Source: Ochrobactrum vermis
GTDB lineage: Bacteria; Pseudomonadota; Alphaproteobacteria; Rhizobiales; Rhizobiaceae
Direction: 5' to 3'
Assembly: GCF_002975205.1 (NCBI RefSeq)
Contig: NZ_PCOC01000002.1
Span: forward strand, 2,111,501-2,175,500
DNA: 64,000 bases
Shown: positions 24,992 to 33,516 of the stretch, in pieces
Layout of the letters: every line of letters starts with the position of its first letter
How positions within the stretch are numbered: the stretch's first letter is position 1
The notes under the pieces: generated by a model
Seen by the model: the letters and a program-made list of their open reading frames with translations, nothing else
Database searches by the model: none
Told to the model about the DNA's origin: nothing
Position numbers and translations under genes: made by a program

Positions 24992-25921
24992 ATGGCTTTC
25001 TATTGTTATCTGGACGAAGCGCGCACCGAGCAGATACGCGCTGTATTTGCACATGAATTGCCGGAGCTGGAATTTCTCTCCGGTGATCTGGACGAAGCTG
25101 CCGCTGCAAGGGTTCGCTATCTTCTTTGCTGGCAAACGCCGGCACGGCTGGCAGAGCGTTTTCCTGCGCTTGAGATCATCTTTTCAAGCGGGGCGGGTGT
25201 AGAGCAATTTTTTGAAGCAGATATCCCCTCAAACGTCCGCATTGTCCGCATGACCGAGCCGGGCATCGCACGGATGATGCAGGAATATGTTACGCTTGCC
25301 GTTCTGTCGCTTTTCCGCCAGTTGCCCGCCTATCTGGAACAAAGCCGCAATGAGATCTGGCAGGCTTTGCCTCAGCCAAGTGCGCCGCGCCGCCGGGTCG
25401 GCGTGATGGGGCTCGGCTATCTTGGACAGGCCGCTTTGACTGCGCTCAAGCCGTTCGGGTTTCCCCTGTCCGGCTGGAGCCGAAGTGAAAAGAGCATTGC
25501 AGACGTGCAATGTTTTTCTGGTGAAGACGGTCTTCACGCATTCGTCGCACAAACAGACATTCTGGTCTGCCTCCTACCGCTGACTGCTGAAACGGAAGGC
25601 ATGATCAATGCCGCGTTTATTGCGCGTCTGCCGGTGGGCGCGAGCGTTGTTCTGGTCGGTCGCGGGGCACATACGGACTATGATGCCCTTCTGGCTGCCC
25701 TCGACACCGGACAGTTGTCATCGGCCTTCATCGACGTAACGGCACCCGAACCGCTTCCATCGAAGCATCCCCTCTGGTCGCATCCCAAGGTGATCCTTAC
25801 CCCACACATCGCGTGCGTGACCGACAGCCATGGTGCTGCCGATGTACTCGTCGACAATCTGCGGCGACTGTCAGAAGGCGCGCCGCTTATAGGCCAGATC
25901 GATCGCAAGCGTGGTTATTGA
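24992..25921 (+). CDS. D-isomer-specific 2-hydroxyacid dehydrogenase, GhrA-like
   Basis: A 309-residue NAD(P)-dependent dehydrogenase, closest in plan to glyoxylate/hydroxypyruvate reductase A. The Rossmann motif is GVMGLGYLGQAALTALKPFG (~residues 137-156). The catalytic Arg/Glu/His regions are LVGRGAHTDYDALLAAL, FIDVTAPEPLPSKHPLW and ILTPHIACVTDSHGA. The ATG at 24992 is preceded by CAGGGGG. As last gene of the operon it could reduce the 2-oxo acid left after oxidative deamination by the FAD enzyme upstream, which is inference. Confidence 0.88.
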   Translation: MAFYCYLDEARTEQIRAVFAHELPELEFLSGDLDEAAAARVRYLLCWQTPARLAERFPALEIIFSSGAGVEQFFEADIPSNVRIVRMTEPGIARMMQEYVTLAVLSLFRQLPAYLEQSRNEIWQALPQPSAPRRRVGVMGLGYLGQAALTALKPFGFPLSGWSRSEKSIADVQCFSGEDGLHAFVAQTDILVCLLPLTAETEGMINAAFIARLPVGASVVLVGRGAHTDYDALLAALDTGQLSSAFIDVTAPEPLPSKHPLWSHPKVILTPHIACVTDSHGAADVLVDNLRRLSEGAPLIGQIDRKRGY

Positions 25922-25962
25922 AGCCGTGGGCGTCAGTGAAGTGAAGTAATCCTGATCCGGCA

Positions 25963-26106
25963 GCTATCCGGCAAGCGAGAGCCGTTAGAGCGCCGATCTG
26001 ATTGGATCAGATCGGCGCTCTAACTTCTTCTATTTCAAGCATAATCTTAATCGTCCTCGTTTCACCGCGGTCGGATTATGCTCTATGGCAGCGCTTGCCG
26101 GATGGC
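25963..26106. repeat. 15-bp inverted repeat enclosing copy A4
   Basis: GCTATCCGGCAAGCG at 25963-25977 and its inverse (14 of 15 matching) at 26092-26106 bracket the Bru-RS-like copy A4 at 25986-26085. The outer arms would form a strong hairpin if the element were absent, in the right place to end both the plus-strand operon and the convergent P450 gene. Confidence 0.6.
25986..26085. repeat. Bru-RS-like palindromic element, copy A4
   Basis: A 100-bp copy in which the first half is a perfect 16-bp stem (AGAGCGCCGATCTGAT, 25987-26002, with 26006-26021) with a 3-base centre. The rest matches the other copies except CACCGCGGTCGG in place of CACTCCGGTCGG. It lies in the loop of a longer inverted repeat. 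Confidence 0.75.
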
Positions 26107-26110
26107 AAGG

Positions 26111-27274
26111 TTAGGATATATGCGCGGGCAATCTCGAAAAGCCGCTTGCCGGATAGACCGTGAGCACTGGCTCGGCCCCGGAAACAAGGTCGAGCTTGCG
26201 GGTTCCTCCCAGGAATTCTTCCATCAGAATGCGCAGTTCCATCCGTGAGAGTTCTGCCCCCGGACAGACATGAATGCCACGCCCGTAGAGAAGATTGAGC
26301 GCATGATCGCGGTTGAGGCGCAATTCATCAGGCTTATCGAACACGGCTTCATCGCGGTTTGCGGAAGCCCACATCAGCGTGATTTTTTCTCCGGCGGGAA
26401 TTTCCCGTCCGCTGATCATGACTGAGCGGGTTGTGACGCGGCGGTTCGAGATCAAAGGCGCGTGTAACCGCAATATCTCGTCGATAGCTGCCGGCATAAG
26501 GTCCGGGCCACCCCGCATCAAGGCTTGCGTCTGCCGGTTTTTGGCCAGGTGATGACACAGTATCCCAACGCAGGCGGTGATGGTCCCAAGCTCACCCACC
26601 GTCCAGTTACGCAGGATACTCACGATTTCCTCATGCGAGAGCTGGCGTCCATCGATCCTGTCCCGCAGAAGGCTTGTGGTCACATCGTCCGGCGCATCCG
26701 CGCCACGCTTGCGCCGTTCGTCCAGAAGCTCACGAATATATGCGTCGAATTCAAGCGCGATCACCGCCATCGCTTTCGTGTCACGAGCAAGCGTTGCCAC
26801 GTGGTTTTTGCCAACCCAGTCAAGTAAGGGTCCCTGCAGACTGTCCGGCCAGCCCAAAAATGCGCACTGGATGCGAACGGCATAAGGCTGTGCAAATTGC
26901 GTCACCAGATCGATTTCGGCATCGCGGGGCAATTCGGAAACCAGTTTCTTCGAGATCTCCCGACAGACCGGCTCGAAAGCACTGACCCGCTCCGGCTCGA
27001 AATAACGTTCGATCAATTGCCTGAAGGCAGTGTGCTGCGGCGGATCCATGCCGCTTGGCACCGAGAGATGAGTTGAAACGACGCTGCTGAAACTCTCGTG
27101 ATCGTCCAGAACGCGGACCACATCGTCATGCGAAAACAATGACCAGCCGAGATAATCGCTATGGGCAACCGGGCATTGACGGCGCATGCTGTCATAAGCG
27201 GTTATCTGATCGGAAAGGACGGCCTCCGACCTGGGGTCCCAATCCTGCTTTGGCCGTTCAGTCGATGAAGTCAT
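26111..27274 (-). CDS. Cytochrome P450
   Basis: A 387-residue soluble bacterial P450. The heme-Cys loop is YGRGIHVCPGAELSRME (Cys ~residue 338), with Tyr where the first Phe of FxxGxHxCxG normally stands. The ExxR motif is DEILRLHAP (~residue 268). The I-helix, TVGELGTITACVGILCH, lacks the usual acid-Thr pair in its plain form, though a Thr is present. The ATG at 27274 follows a GGGGGG run, giving MTSSTERPKQDWDPRSEAV; the GTG/ATG 6 codons upstream is weaker. No ferredoxin or reductase gene lies next to it, so electrons must come from elsewhere. Substrate unknown. Confidence 0.92.
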   Translation of the reverse strand: MTSSTERPKQDWDPRSEAVLSDQITAYDSMRRQCPVAHSDYLGWSLFSHDDVVRVLDDHESFSSVVSTHLSVPSGMDPPQHTAFRQLIERYFEPERVSAFEPVCREISKKLVSELPRDAEIDLVTQFAQPYAVRIQCAFLGWPDSLQGPLLDWVGKNHVATLARDTKAMAVIALEFDAYIRELLDERRKRGADAPDDVTTSLLRDRIDGRQLSHEEIVSILRNWTVGELGTITACVGILCHHLAKNRQTQALMRGGPDLMPAAIDEILRLHAPLISNRRVTTRSVMISGREIPAGEKITLMWASANRDEAVFDKPDELRLNRDHALNLLYGRGIHVCPGAELSRMELRILMEEFLGGTRKLDLVSGAEPVLTVYPASGFSRLPAHIS

Positions 27275-27377
27275 AATCCCCCCTGCATGCAATAAAACCG
27301 GAATTTGCCGAGTTATAGGGGTTTTGTCGGCTGCGGTTCTTGTGCTGGCGCAAAAAGGATCGTGAATTCGTCCTTAT

Positions 27378-27414
27378 ACCAAAAACCTGTGAGTATGACT
27401 CATGGGTTTTTGGT
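27378..27414. terminator. Bidirectional terminator-like hairpin
   Basis: A 16-bp stem (27378-27393 with 27399-27414, 13 pairs matching) and loop TATGA. The arms are A-rich and T-rich at the outer ends (ACCAAAAACC and GGTTTTTGGT), so it can end transcripts from either side. It lies 60 bp after the last gene of the 2-aminoethylphosphonate operon on the minus strand. Confidence 0.65.
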
Positions 27415-27473
27415 TAAGCCCGAGTGGCAATTGAACTTTTCAATGCGCGCTACAGCTAGCGCCAGCGCGACTG

Positions 27474-29501
27474 TCAGGCCTCCCTGAACCGCCACGACTG
27501 CGTGCGTTTCAACAGAAACCGTGACACTGCAAAATAGGCCAGACGGGCGATCACGTTGGTATAGAATATCATCATGCCCATCGCTGCCGCCGGGGCTACA
27601 TCACCCGCATCGTCCATGTTGAGAACCGCAATCGATGCCAGCGCAGTATGTGCGGAATAAAGAAACACGACGGCCGACACGGTGGTCATGGCATTGACGA
27701 ACAGATACAGCGATATATCGAGAATTGCGGGCAGGCAGACCGGTACCGTCACACGGACAAACAATTTATAGAATGGCTGTTTGAGCGAAGCCGATACGGC
27801 TTCGAATTCCGAATCCATCTGCTTCAGTGCAGTCAGGGCCGTCAGATGCGCGACACTGTAAAAATGCGTGACCGTGCAAATGACGAGTATGGCCATGGTT
27901 CCATAAATGCCATGAAGCGGATTGGCCGGATTATTGAAAAAGAAGATATAGGACAGGCCCAGCACCATACCTGGAACAGCCATCGGCAGCATGGCCAGAA
28001 ACTGGAACAGCATCCTTCCTTTGAAAAAGCCATCCGTCTTTTCCACGGCATATGCACCGATGAATACAACGATTGTGCCGACGATCGCCGTCAGGAAGGC
28101 GAGCTGGATCGAGTTGGCATAGGCAGCCCATCCACCTCCGTCCATACGACTGAAGTCGAAGTTGCGCAGGCTCAACGTCATGTCGTAGGGCCAGAAATTG
28201 ACGACGGCTGCCAATTGGCACACAGCCATCAAACCGACGATGAAAATGGCGATCAGGGTGCAATAGAGAAGGCTCAGATTGTCGGCAACCGGCTTCTTCT
28301 TCGGCACCAGCGGTACGGCACGGGCGGACAGAAGGGCGACCTGTTTGCGCTGGATGGCGCGGTCGACAAAAAAGGCGACTATGGCTGGAAACAGCAGCAT
28401 GACCGATACGACCGCACCAATCTCGAAATTCTGCTGGCCAATGACCTGTTTGTATATGTCGACGGCCAGCACGTTGAACTGACCTCCAATGACCTTCGGC
28501 AGGCCGAAGTCGGTAATCACCAGATTGAACACAACAAAAGCAGCCGAGATCAGACCGTAGCGGGCTCCCGGAACGGTTACGGTCCAGAATGTGCGCCATT
28601 TTGACGTGCGCAGAGCTTCCGCCGCTTCGTAGTGGCGGGCATCAGAGACGGCGAGCGCCGTCGATATGATCATCAATGCGTGTGGAAAGGTAAAGAATAC
28701 AGACCCGAGCACAATCCCCAACGGCCCATAGATAGGCACGCCGAAAAGCAGTTCCCTCAATATGCCCTGGTTGCCGAACAGGTAGATAAGCCCAATCCCC
28801 GGCAGCAATGACGGAACAAGAATTGGCATGACAGCGATCAGCTTGAAAAGCCCCTTGAACCGCATCTGCGAACGGTTGAGCGCATAGGCGAAACCGAAGG
28901 CGAGCGTCACAGTCAGGATCATGCTGGCGACCGCGATCAAAAACGAGTTCTTGATCGATAGAAACAGCGTTGGCGATGAAAAATAGGTCCGGTAGTTTTC
29001 AAGACCTCTTATCTGCGACGGCATGAGCATGACGCGCCGGAACGTATTGGAATCCATCTCCTGCCAGGCTTCACCTTGATGCGGCGTCGAGCCGATCAGG
29101 AAGCGCGCATCCGGTGTCAGACCGCGAATCCGGTAATGTTCCGGCCCCCGGAAGCTGAAGTTCGGAAACAGATCCGTTGGCGACAGCCGACCGCTATTGG
29201 ATGTAGCGAGATCATCGGGCTTGAGGACGCCAAGCGCTTCATTCAGTACAGCAAGCGTTTGCGGGTCTTGCCAGTTTCCCTTTCCATCGCCGACCTGAAC
29301 TTCAAAATTGCCGAGCTGAAACTGGTAACTGTTGAAAGACTTGGTCAGCATGACATAAAGCGGCGCGGCCAGTGTCATGAGAAGATAGAGACCGATCACC
29401 AGCATCATGCCGCGCTTGATCCAGTCGTCCGCGCTGACTTTACGGAACAGAGCCTTCCGTGGAGCGGCTGGCATGGCCAGATGATCGCTGACTGTGCTCA
29501 T
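27474..29501 (-). CDS. phnU: AEP ABC transporter fused double permease (PhnU2-like)
   Basis: A 675-residue inner-membrane protein with two permease halves in one chain, as in FbpB-type importers and the PhnU2 protein of 2-aminoethylphosphonate (AEP) systems. Half 1 has the EAA loop EALRTSKWRTFWTVTVPG (~residue 300); half 2 has FEAVSASLKQPFYKLFVRVT (~residue 575). Between the first membrane segment and the rest is a ~130-residue periplasmic insert. The ATG directly abuts the stop of the ATPase gene (0 bp gap). Being fused, it needs no second permease gene. The AEP role is inferred from the phnW/Y/A genes upstream in the same direction. Confidence 0.88.
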   Translation of the reverse strand: MSTVSDHLAMPAAPRKALFRKVSADDWIKRGMMLVIGLYLLMTLAAPLYVMLTKSFNSYQFQLGNFEVQVGDGKGNWQDPQTLAVLNEALGVLKPDDLATSNSGRLSPTDLFPNFSFRGPEHYRIRGLTPDARFLIGSTPHQGEAWQEMDSNTFRRVMLMPSQIRGLENYRTYFSSPTLFLSIKNSFLIAVASMILTVTLAFGFAYALNRSQMRFKGLFKLIAVMPILVPSLLPGIGLIYLFGNQGILRELLFGVPIYGPLGIVLGSVFFTFPHALMIISTALAVSDARHYEAAEALRTSKWRTFWTVTVPGARYGLISAAFVVFNLVITDFGLPKVIGGQFNVLAVDIYKQVIGQQNFEIGAVVSVMLLFPAIVAFFVDRAIQRKQVALLSARAVPLVPKKKPVADNLSLLYCTLIAIFIVGLMAVCQLAAVVNFWPYDMTLSLRNFDFSRMDGGGWAAYANSIQLAFLTAIVGTIVVFIGAYAVEKTDGFFKGRMLFQFLAMLPMAVPGMVLGLSYIFFFNNPANPLHGIYGTMAILVICTVTHFYSVAHLTALTALKQMDSEFEAVSASLKQPFYKLFVRVTVPVCLPAILDISLYLFVNAMTTVSAVVFLYSAHTALASIAVLNMDDAGDVAPAAAMGMMIFYTNVIARLAYFAVSRFLLKRTQSWRFREA

Positions 29502-30698
29502 TTATTGTGCCCTCTTGCCAAAGACCAGCATGCGGCTCTTGGGCAACTGAACCAGGATAGACATGCCTTCGGCAAGCCGGAGACGCCGCTCGGCATTGAC
29601 GGAAAAATCTGCGATCAAAGGCTGGTTCTGAAGATCGGGACTGCGCATATGCGTGCGCCAGAACGACCCCAGGAATTCCATGGATTCGATCTGCACCTCG
29701 ATGAGGTTCTCACCATTTTCGGCAAAAGACCGATCGTCGATCAAACGACCATGGGGGACGATGTCGTTGGGACGAATGACAGCGACCGCTTCGGAACCGG
29801 CAGGCAGATCGTGATCATGACAATGGAGAGAAAACCGCCCCAGTCCGACCGCGCCTTCATTGCCGACCACAACAGGATACTTGTTGGTTTCGCCGATGAA
29901 GTCGGCCACAAACAGCGTATTTGGCTGGCGATAAACCTCGAGTGGCGTTCCGATCTGTTCGATTGCGCCGCCATTCATCACGACAATGCGGTCAGCCGTG
30001 GCGAGTGCTTCTTCCTGATCATGGGTGACCATGATCGTGGTGACGCCGAGCTTGCGTTGAAGTTCCTTTATTTCGTGCCGCAGATGGACCCGAACCTTGG
30101 CATCGAGCGCCGAAAGCGGCTCGTCCAGCAGAAGAAGCCCCGGCGAGATTGCAATGGCGCGCGCCAGAGCGACACGCTGTTGCTGGCCACCCGAAAGCTG
30201 TGCCGGGTATTTGCGCGCCTGATCAGCCAGGCCGATCAGCTCAAGCAATTCTTCAACACGCGCCTTGATCTCGGCGCGCGGACGCTTCCAGTTTTCGAGC
30301 CCGAAGGCGATATTTTTCTCGATCGTCAGATTGGGGAACAAGGCATAGGACTGGAAAACGATGCCGTAATCCCGTTGTGAGGGAGGCAGGACGGAAATAT
30401 CCCGCCCCGCCTGCCGAATGCTGCCACGCGTTTGCAGATCCAATCCGGCAATCGCCCGCAGAAGCGTGGTCTTGCCGCATCCTGAAGGGCCGAGAAAGCA
30501 GATGAACTCACCTTCGCCTATTTCAAGATTGATGTCTTTCAGAGCATGAAAGTCCCCAAAATTTTTCCATAGGCCTTCAATCTGAAGGTAATCCTTGCGA
30601 ACTGGATGTGCGGGAGCGACTGAATATAACGTGTCGTTAAACGGCACTGACTCCGAAGCGGTATCGTTGTTCACACTTAAATTCCTCTGGATGAGCAT
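29502..30698 (-). CDS. phnT: AEP ABC transporter ATP-binding protein (PhnT-like)
   Basis: A 398-residue ATPase. After a ~38-residue N-terminal extension come Walker A GPSGCGKTTLL (~residue 71), Q-loop FQSYALFPNLTIEKN, signature LSGGQQQRVALARAIA, Walker B LLLLDEPLSALDA, H-loop VTHDQEEAL and a C-terminal TOBE region (VAVIRPNDIVPHG). The ATG at 30698 has GGGAG six bases upstream. It is second in the importer order (binding protein, ATPase, permease), the arrangement of the PhnS2-T2-U2 type. Confidence 0.9.
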   Translation of the reverse strand: MLIQRNLSVNNDTASESVPFNDTLYSVAPAHPVRKDYLQIEGLWKNFGDFHALKDINLEIGEGEFICFLGPSGCGKTTLLRAIAGLDLQTRGSIRQAGRDISVLPPSQRDYGIVFQSYALFPNLTIEKNIAFGLENWKRPRAEIKARVEELLELIGLADQARKYPAQLSGGQQQRVALARAIAISPGLLLLDEPLSALDAKVRVHLRHEIKELQRKLGVTTIMVTHDQEEALATADRIVVMNGGAIEQIGTPLEVYRQPNTLFVADFIGETNKYPVVVGNEGAVGLGRFSLHCHDHDLPAGSEAVAVIRPNDIVPHGRLIDDRSFAENGENLIEVQIESMEFLGSFWRTHMRSPDLQNQPLIADFSVNAERRLRLAEGMSILVQLPKSRMLVFGKRAQ

Positions 30699-30809
30699 AT
30701 GTTTCTCCCATGCGGATCTGGCAGTGCACAGTTTGCGCCGCGGTGAAGCGTTTAGCCGGCTTCACGTATTGCGCGACGCAAATCGACTTTCGTTTCTGCA
30801 GAAAGTGCT

Positions 30810-31835
30810 TCAGCCTTTGGATTCGGACTTGGAATCGTAGCGTTTCGTCCACTCATCCAGAATTGCCTTCCGATTATTGGCAGCCCATTCCAGATTGTTG
30901 TCGATCATCTTCGACTTGAGATCGGACGGAATATGCTCCACCGGCTTGGCAACGCTTGGCAGGGCCACCACCGCGAAGCTCTGGTTGAGTGCTTCCATCG
31001 CATTGGTGGTCAGCGTCCAGTCCATGAGAGTCTGGGCAGCCTCCAGATTGGGCGTGCCGGCCATGATCGCTACCGCTTCCGACTCCCAGCCAGACCCTTC
31101 TTCCGGGAAAATAATATCGATCGGTGCGCCCGCCTTCTTGACCTGCGATGCCGGGAATTCAAACGAAATGCCAATCGGTATTTCGCCGGCTCCTGCCATC
31201 TTGCAAGGTTTCGAGCCGGAATGGGTATAATTGGCAATATTGGCGTGAAGGGCGTCCATGAAACTCCACCCTTTCTCCTCGCCAAACAGTTGCAGCCAGG
31301 ACGATACATCAAGGAAACCGGTTCCCGATGAAGCAGGGTTCGGCATCACCACATGCCCTTTATATTCCGGCTTGGTCAGGTCCGCCCAGCTCTTCGGCGG
31401 TTTCAGTCCGAGCTTTTCCGCCTCAACCGTATTGAAGCAGACGGCGGCGACATAAGCGTCGAGCCCGATCCAGCTCGTCGGGCGATCCTTGTCCACGAAA
31501 CGTGGATCAAGCTTGTCGACCTCCTTCGGCGTATAAGGCTCCAGCATTCCTTCGCTTTTCAGAACCAGCAATGACGTGGCGGCAATCCCCCAGATGATAT
31601 CGGCCTTGGGATTGTTTTTTTCCGCCAGCAACTTGGCGGTCATCACACCGGTGGAATCGCGCACCCAGTTGATCTTGATATCCGGATGGTCCTTGTTGAA
31701 AGCGTCGGCAAAACGCTGCAGATCGACAGCCTCGAACGCAGTATAGACAGTCAGTTCCGACTGTTGAGCCTGCGCACCGTAGGGCAAGCTCAGGGCAGTC
31801 ACGAGCGATAATATGAAAGCACCTTGTTTCAGCAT
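30810..31835 (-). CDS. phnS: AEP ABC transporter substrate-binding protein (PhnS-like)
   Basis: A 341-residue periplasmic binding protein of the Fe(III)/AEP type (extracellular solute-binding family 1). The Sec signal is LKQGAFILSLVTALSLP with cleavage after AQA near residue 23. The mature part begins SELTVYTAFEAVDLQRFADA and has KADIIWGIAATSLLVLKSEG and YVAAVCFNTVEAEKLGL. ATG 31835 was chosen: GGGGA lies ~9 bases upstream and it opens straight on the signal; ATGs at 31850 and 31910 are alternatives. Absence of iron genes and presence of phnW/Y/A nearby argues for AEP rather than iron. Confidence 0.88.
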   Translation of the reverse strand: MLKQGAFILSLVTALSLPYGAQAQQSELTVYTAFEAVDLQRFADAFNKDHPDIKINWVRDSTGVMTAKLLAEKNNPKADIIWGIAATSLLVLKSEGMLEPYTPKEVDKLDPRFVDKDRPTSWIGLDAYVAAVCFNTVEAEKLGLKPPKSWADLTKPEYKGHVVMPNPASSGTGFLDVSSWLQLFGEEKGWSFMDALHANIANYTHSGSKPCKMAGAGEIPIGISFEFPASQVKKAGAPIDIIFPEEGSGWESEAVAIMAGTPNLEAAQTLMDWTLTTNAMEALNQSFAVVALPSVAKPVEHIPSDLKSKMIDNNLEWAANNRKAILDEWTKRYDSKSESKG

Positions 31836-31943
31836 GTGAAATTTCCCCATTTTGAGCCTTTGGCGGCTTAGTTTTATGTTCCCTGTCTGATGAATCTCAG
31901 ACTTTTTCATCTTTTTGAGCAGTATAGTGTGGAGTCAGGTTGA

Positions 31944-31958
31944 ATAAGTAAAATCTAT
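31944..31958 (+). promoter_or_regulatory. Candidate AEP-regulon operator (site 1)
   Basis: ATAAGTAAAATCTAT lies 109-123 bp before the binding-protein start. A 14-of-15 match (ATAAGTAAAATTTAT, on the minus strand) lies upstream of phnW. It continues into a loose dyad (TAAGTAAA ... TTATCTTA). A shared regulator site is an inference. Confidence 0.35.
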
Positions 31959-31999
31959 TTATCTTATGAATTCCAAGGCAGAACTTATAGCAGACGATG

Positions 32000-32100
32000 A
32001 GAGCGTATCCTGAAGTTCGTGAAACGGTTTCGGATAAGATGCGCGTCAAAACACACAATTGGAGCGCCGATCTCATTCAATCAGATCGAAACGCGTTCTA
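32000..32100. repeat. Composite repeat R5 (R-type and A-type halves)
   Basis: Begins GAGCGTATCC with the pseudo-hairpin to CGGATAAGATGCGC and the GTGAAACGGTTT core seen in R4; ends with GGAGCGCCGATCT...AGATCGAAACGCGTTCTA, which is the inverted first arm of the Bru-RS-like element. Its last three bases give the stop codon of the PbfA-like gene. Confidence 0.6.
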
Positions 32101-33450
32101 GGTGACCGTGAGAATTGCTCCTTCTATGATATCCAGGGCTTGATCCAACTCAGCTCGGGTAATGATCAGCGGCGGCGAAAGCGTCAGCACATTGCCCTGG
32201 CTGATCTTGAAGCTGACGCCGCCGTCGAGGCAGCGATAGTAGACGGCTTCCGCCATTGCATTGTCGGGTGTCCGTGTGTCGCGGTCCATCACCAGCTCCA
32301 CACCAAACAACAATCCCCGCCCGCGCACATCCCCGACACGAGGACACCGCGCTTGAAGTGCGCGCAAACGGCCGATCGCATAAGCGCCAAGCTCTGCCGC
32401 GCGCTCCACCAGGCCCTCCTGTTCAATGATCTCAATTGTCATGAGCGCCGCGCGGGCCGTGACCGGATTTTTCTCGTGCGTATAATGACCGATCGCATAG
32501 TCGCCGCAGACATCGAGATCGCGACGAACGATGGTGCTGGCGATAGGAAGCAACCCTCCGCCCAGTGACTTGCCAAGAACAATCATGTCAGGCGTAACGC
32601 CGTCATGATCCGACGCGAAGAACTTGCCCGTCTTGCCCAACCCGGTCGGTATTTCGTCGAAGATCAGCAAGGTTCCGTGCCGGTCGCAAGCCTCGCGCAC
32701 CTTTTTCCAGAAACCCGGTGGTGGCGGATAGGGCGTTGCACGCATCGGTTCGGCGACGACAGCCGCAATATCGCCTTCTCGCTCCAGCACAAACGACACA
32801 ACATCGGCGCAGGCGATACCGCAACTATCCGGGCTCTTGTGCTTGTAGTGACAGCGATAGCAGGCAAAAGGCGGCACATGCTCCGTTCCCGGCAGCAGCG
32901 GCCCGGCAATACCGGACCGGAATGTCGCCTCGCCGCCGACCGAAGATGCGCCAAAGCCCGCACCATGAAAAGCATCCCAGAAAGACAATGTCTTGAAACG
33001 TCCCGTGGCGGCGCGCGCGACCTTCAGGGCGACTTCGATGGCATCCGAACCTCCCGTCGTGAACAGCACCTTGTCCAGATTGCCGGGGGCAAGAGTGGCC
33101 AGCTTTTCGGCGAGCAGCACGGCAGTCTCACAGGTGAAGCGACGCGGCGCAAAGCAAAGCTCGTCCATCTGCTTCTTCACGGCTTCAATCAGACGTGGAT
33201 GCGCATAGCCGATGTGATGAGCGCTATTGCCATGAAAATCCATGAAGCGCCGCCCGTTGGCATCCTCGATCCAGATGCCTTGCGCCCTGACAATTGCCGT
33301 CAGACATGGGCTGGACAGGCTTTGATGCAGGAAAATATCTGCGTCGCGGTTCAAAAGCTGCTGCATGGCTGAACTGTTCGTCTGCTCTTGCCAGCGCTGG
33401 CGGGCCTCCGAGCGATTGGATTCGCCTTCCGTATGCACCGCCAGTTTCAT
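32098..33450 (-). CDS. pbfA: Class III PLP enzyme, probable hydroxy-AEP ammonia-lyase PbfA
   Basis: A 450-residue PLP-dependent protein of the class III aminotransferase fold. Seen: FMDFHGNSAHHIGYAHPRL (~residues 65-83), the PLP phosphate-site TTGGSDAIEVALKVARAATG, IFDEIPTGLGKTGKFFA and the Schiff-base Lys in LGKSLGGGLLPIAS (~residue 290). Known: PbfA, a homologue of these enzymes found in AEP clusters, converts (R)-1-hydroxy-2-aminoethylphosphonate to phosphonoacetaldehyde and ammonia. Inference: its place between the AEP importer and phnY, where phnW already covers transamination of AEP, fits PbfA. Alternatives are an omega-amino acid or taurine-type transaminase. The stop codon TAG is supplied by a repeat. 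Confidence 0.8.
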   Translation of the reverse strand: MKLAVHTEGESNRSEARQRWQEQTNSSAMQQLLNRDADIFLHQSLSSPCLTAIVRAQGIWIEDANGRRFMDFHGNSAHHIGYAHPRLIEAVKKQMDELCFAPRRFTCETAVLLAEKLATLAPGNLDKVLFTTGGSDAIEVALKVARAATGRFKTLSFWDAFHGAGFGASSVGGEATFRSGIAGPLLPGTEHVPPFACYRCHYKHKSPDSCGIACADVVSFVLEREGDIAAVVAEPMRATPYPPPPGFWKKVREACDRHGTLLIFDEIPTGLGKTGKFFASDHDGVTPDMIVLGKSLGGGLLPIASTIVRRDLDVCGDYAIGHYTHEKNPVTARAALMTIEIIEQEGLVERAAELGAYAIGRLRALQARCPRVGDVRGRGLLFGVELVMDRDTRTPDNAMAEAVYYRCLDGGVSFKISQGNVLTLSPPLIITRAELDQALDIIEGAILTVT

Positions 33451-33516
33451 CAGCGTCTCTTCCCCCGATGCTTCAGCCTTCGTGTTTTCCCGCCTGCGCT
33501 TCCCCTATGCTTCCCC

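Noticed and set aside
29076..30380. A 434-codon plus-strand open frame
   Set aside because: Antisense to the AEP importer ATPase and permease genes; low-complexity basic translation.
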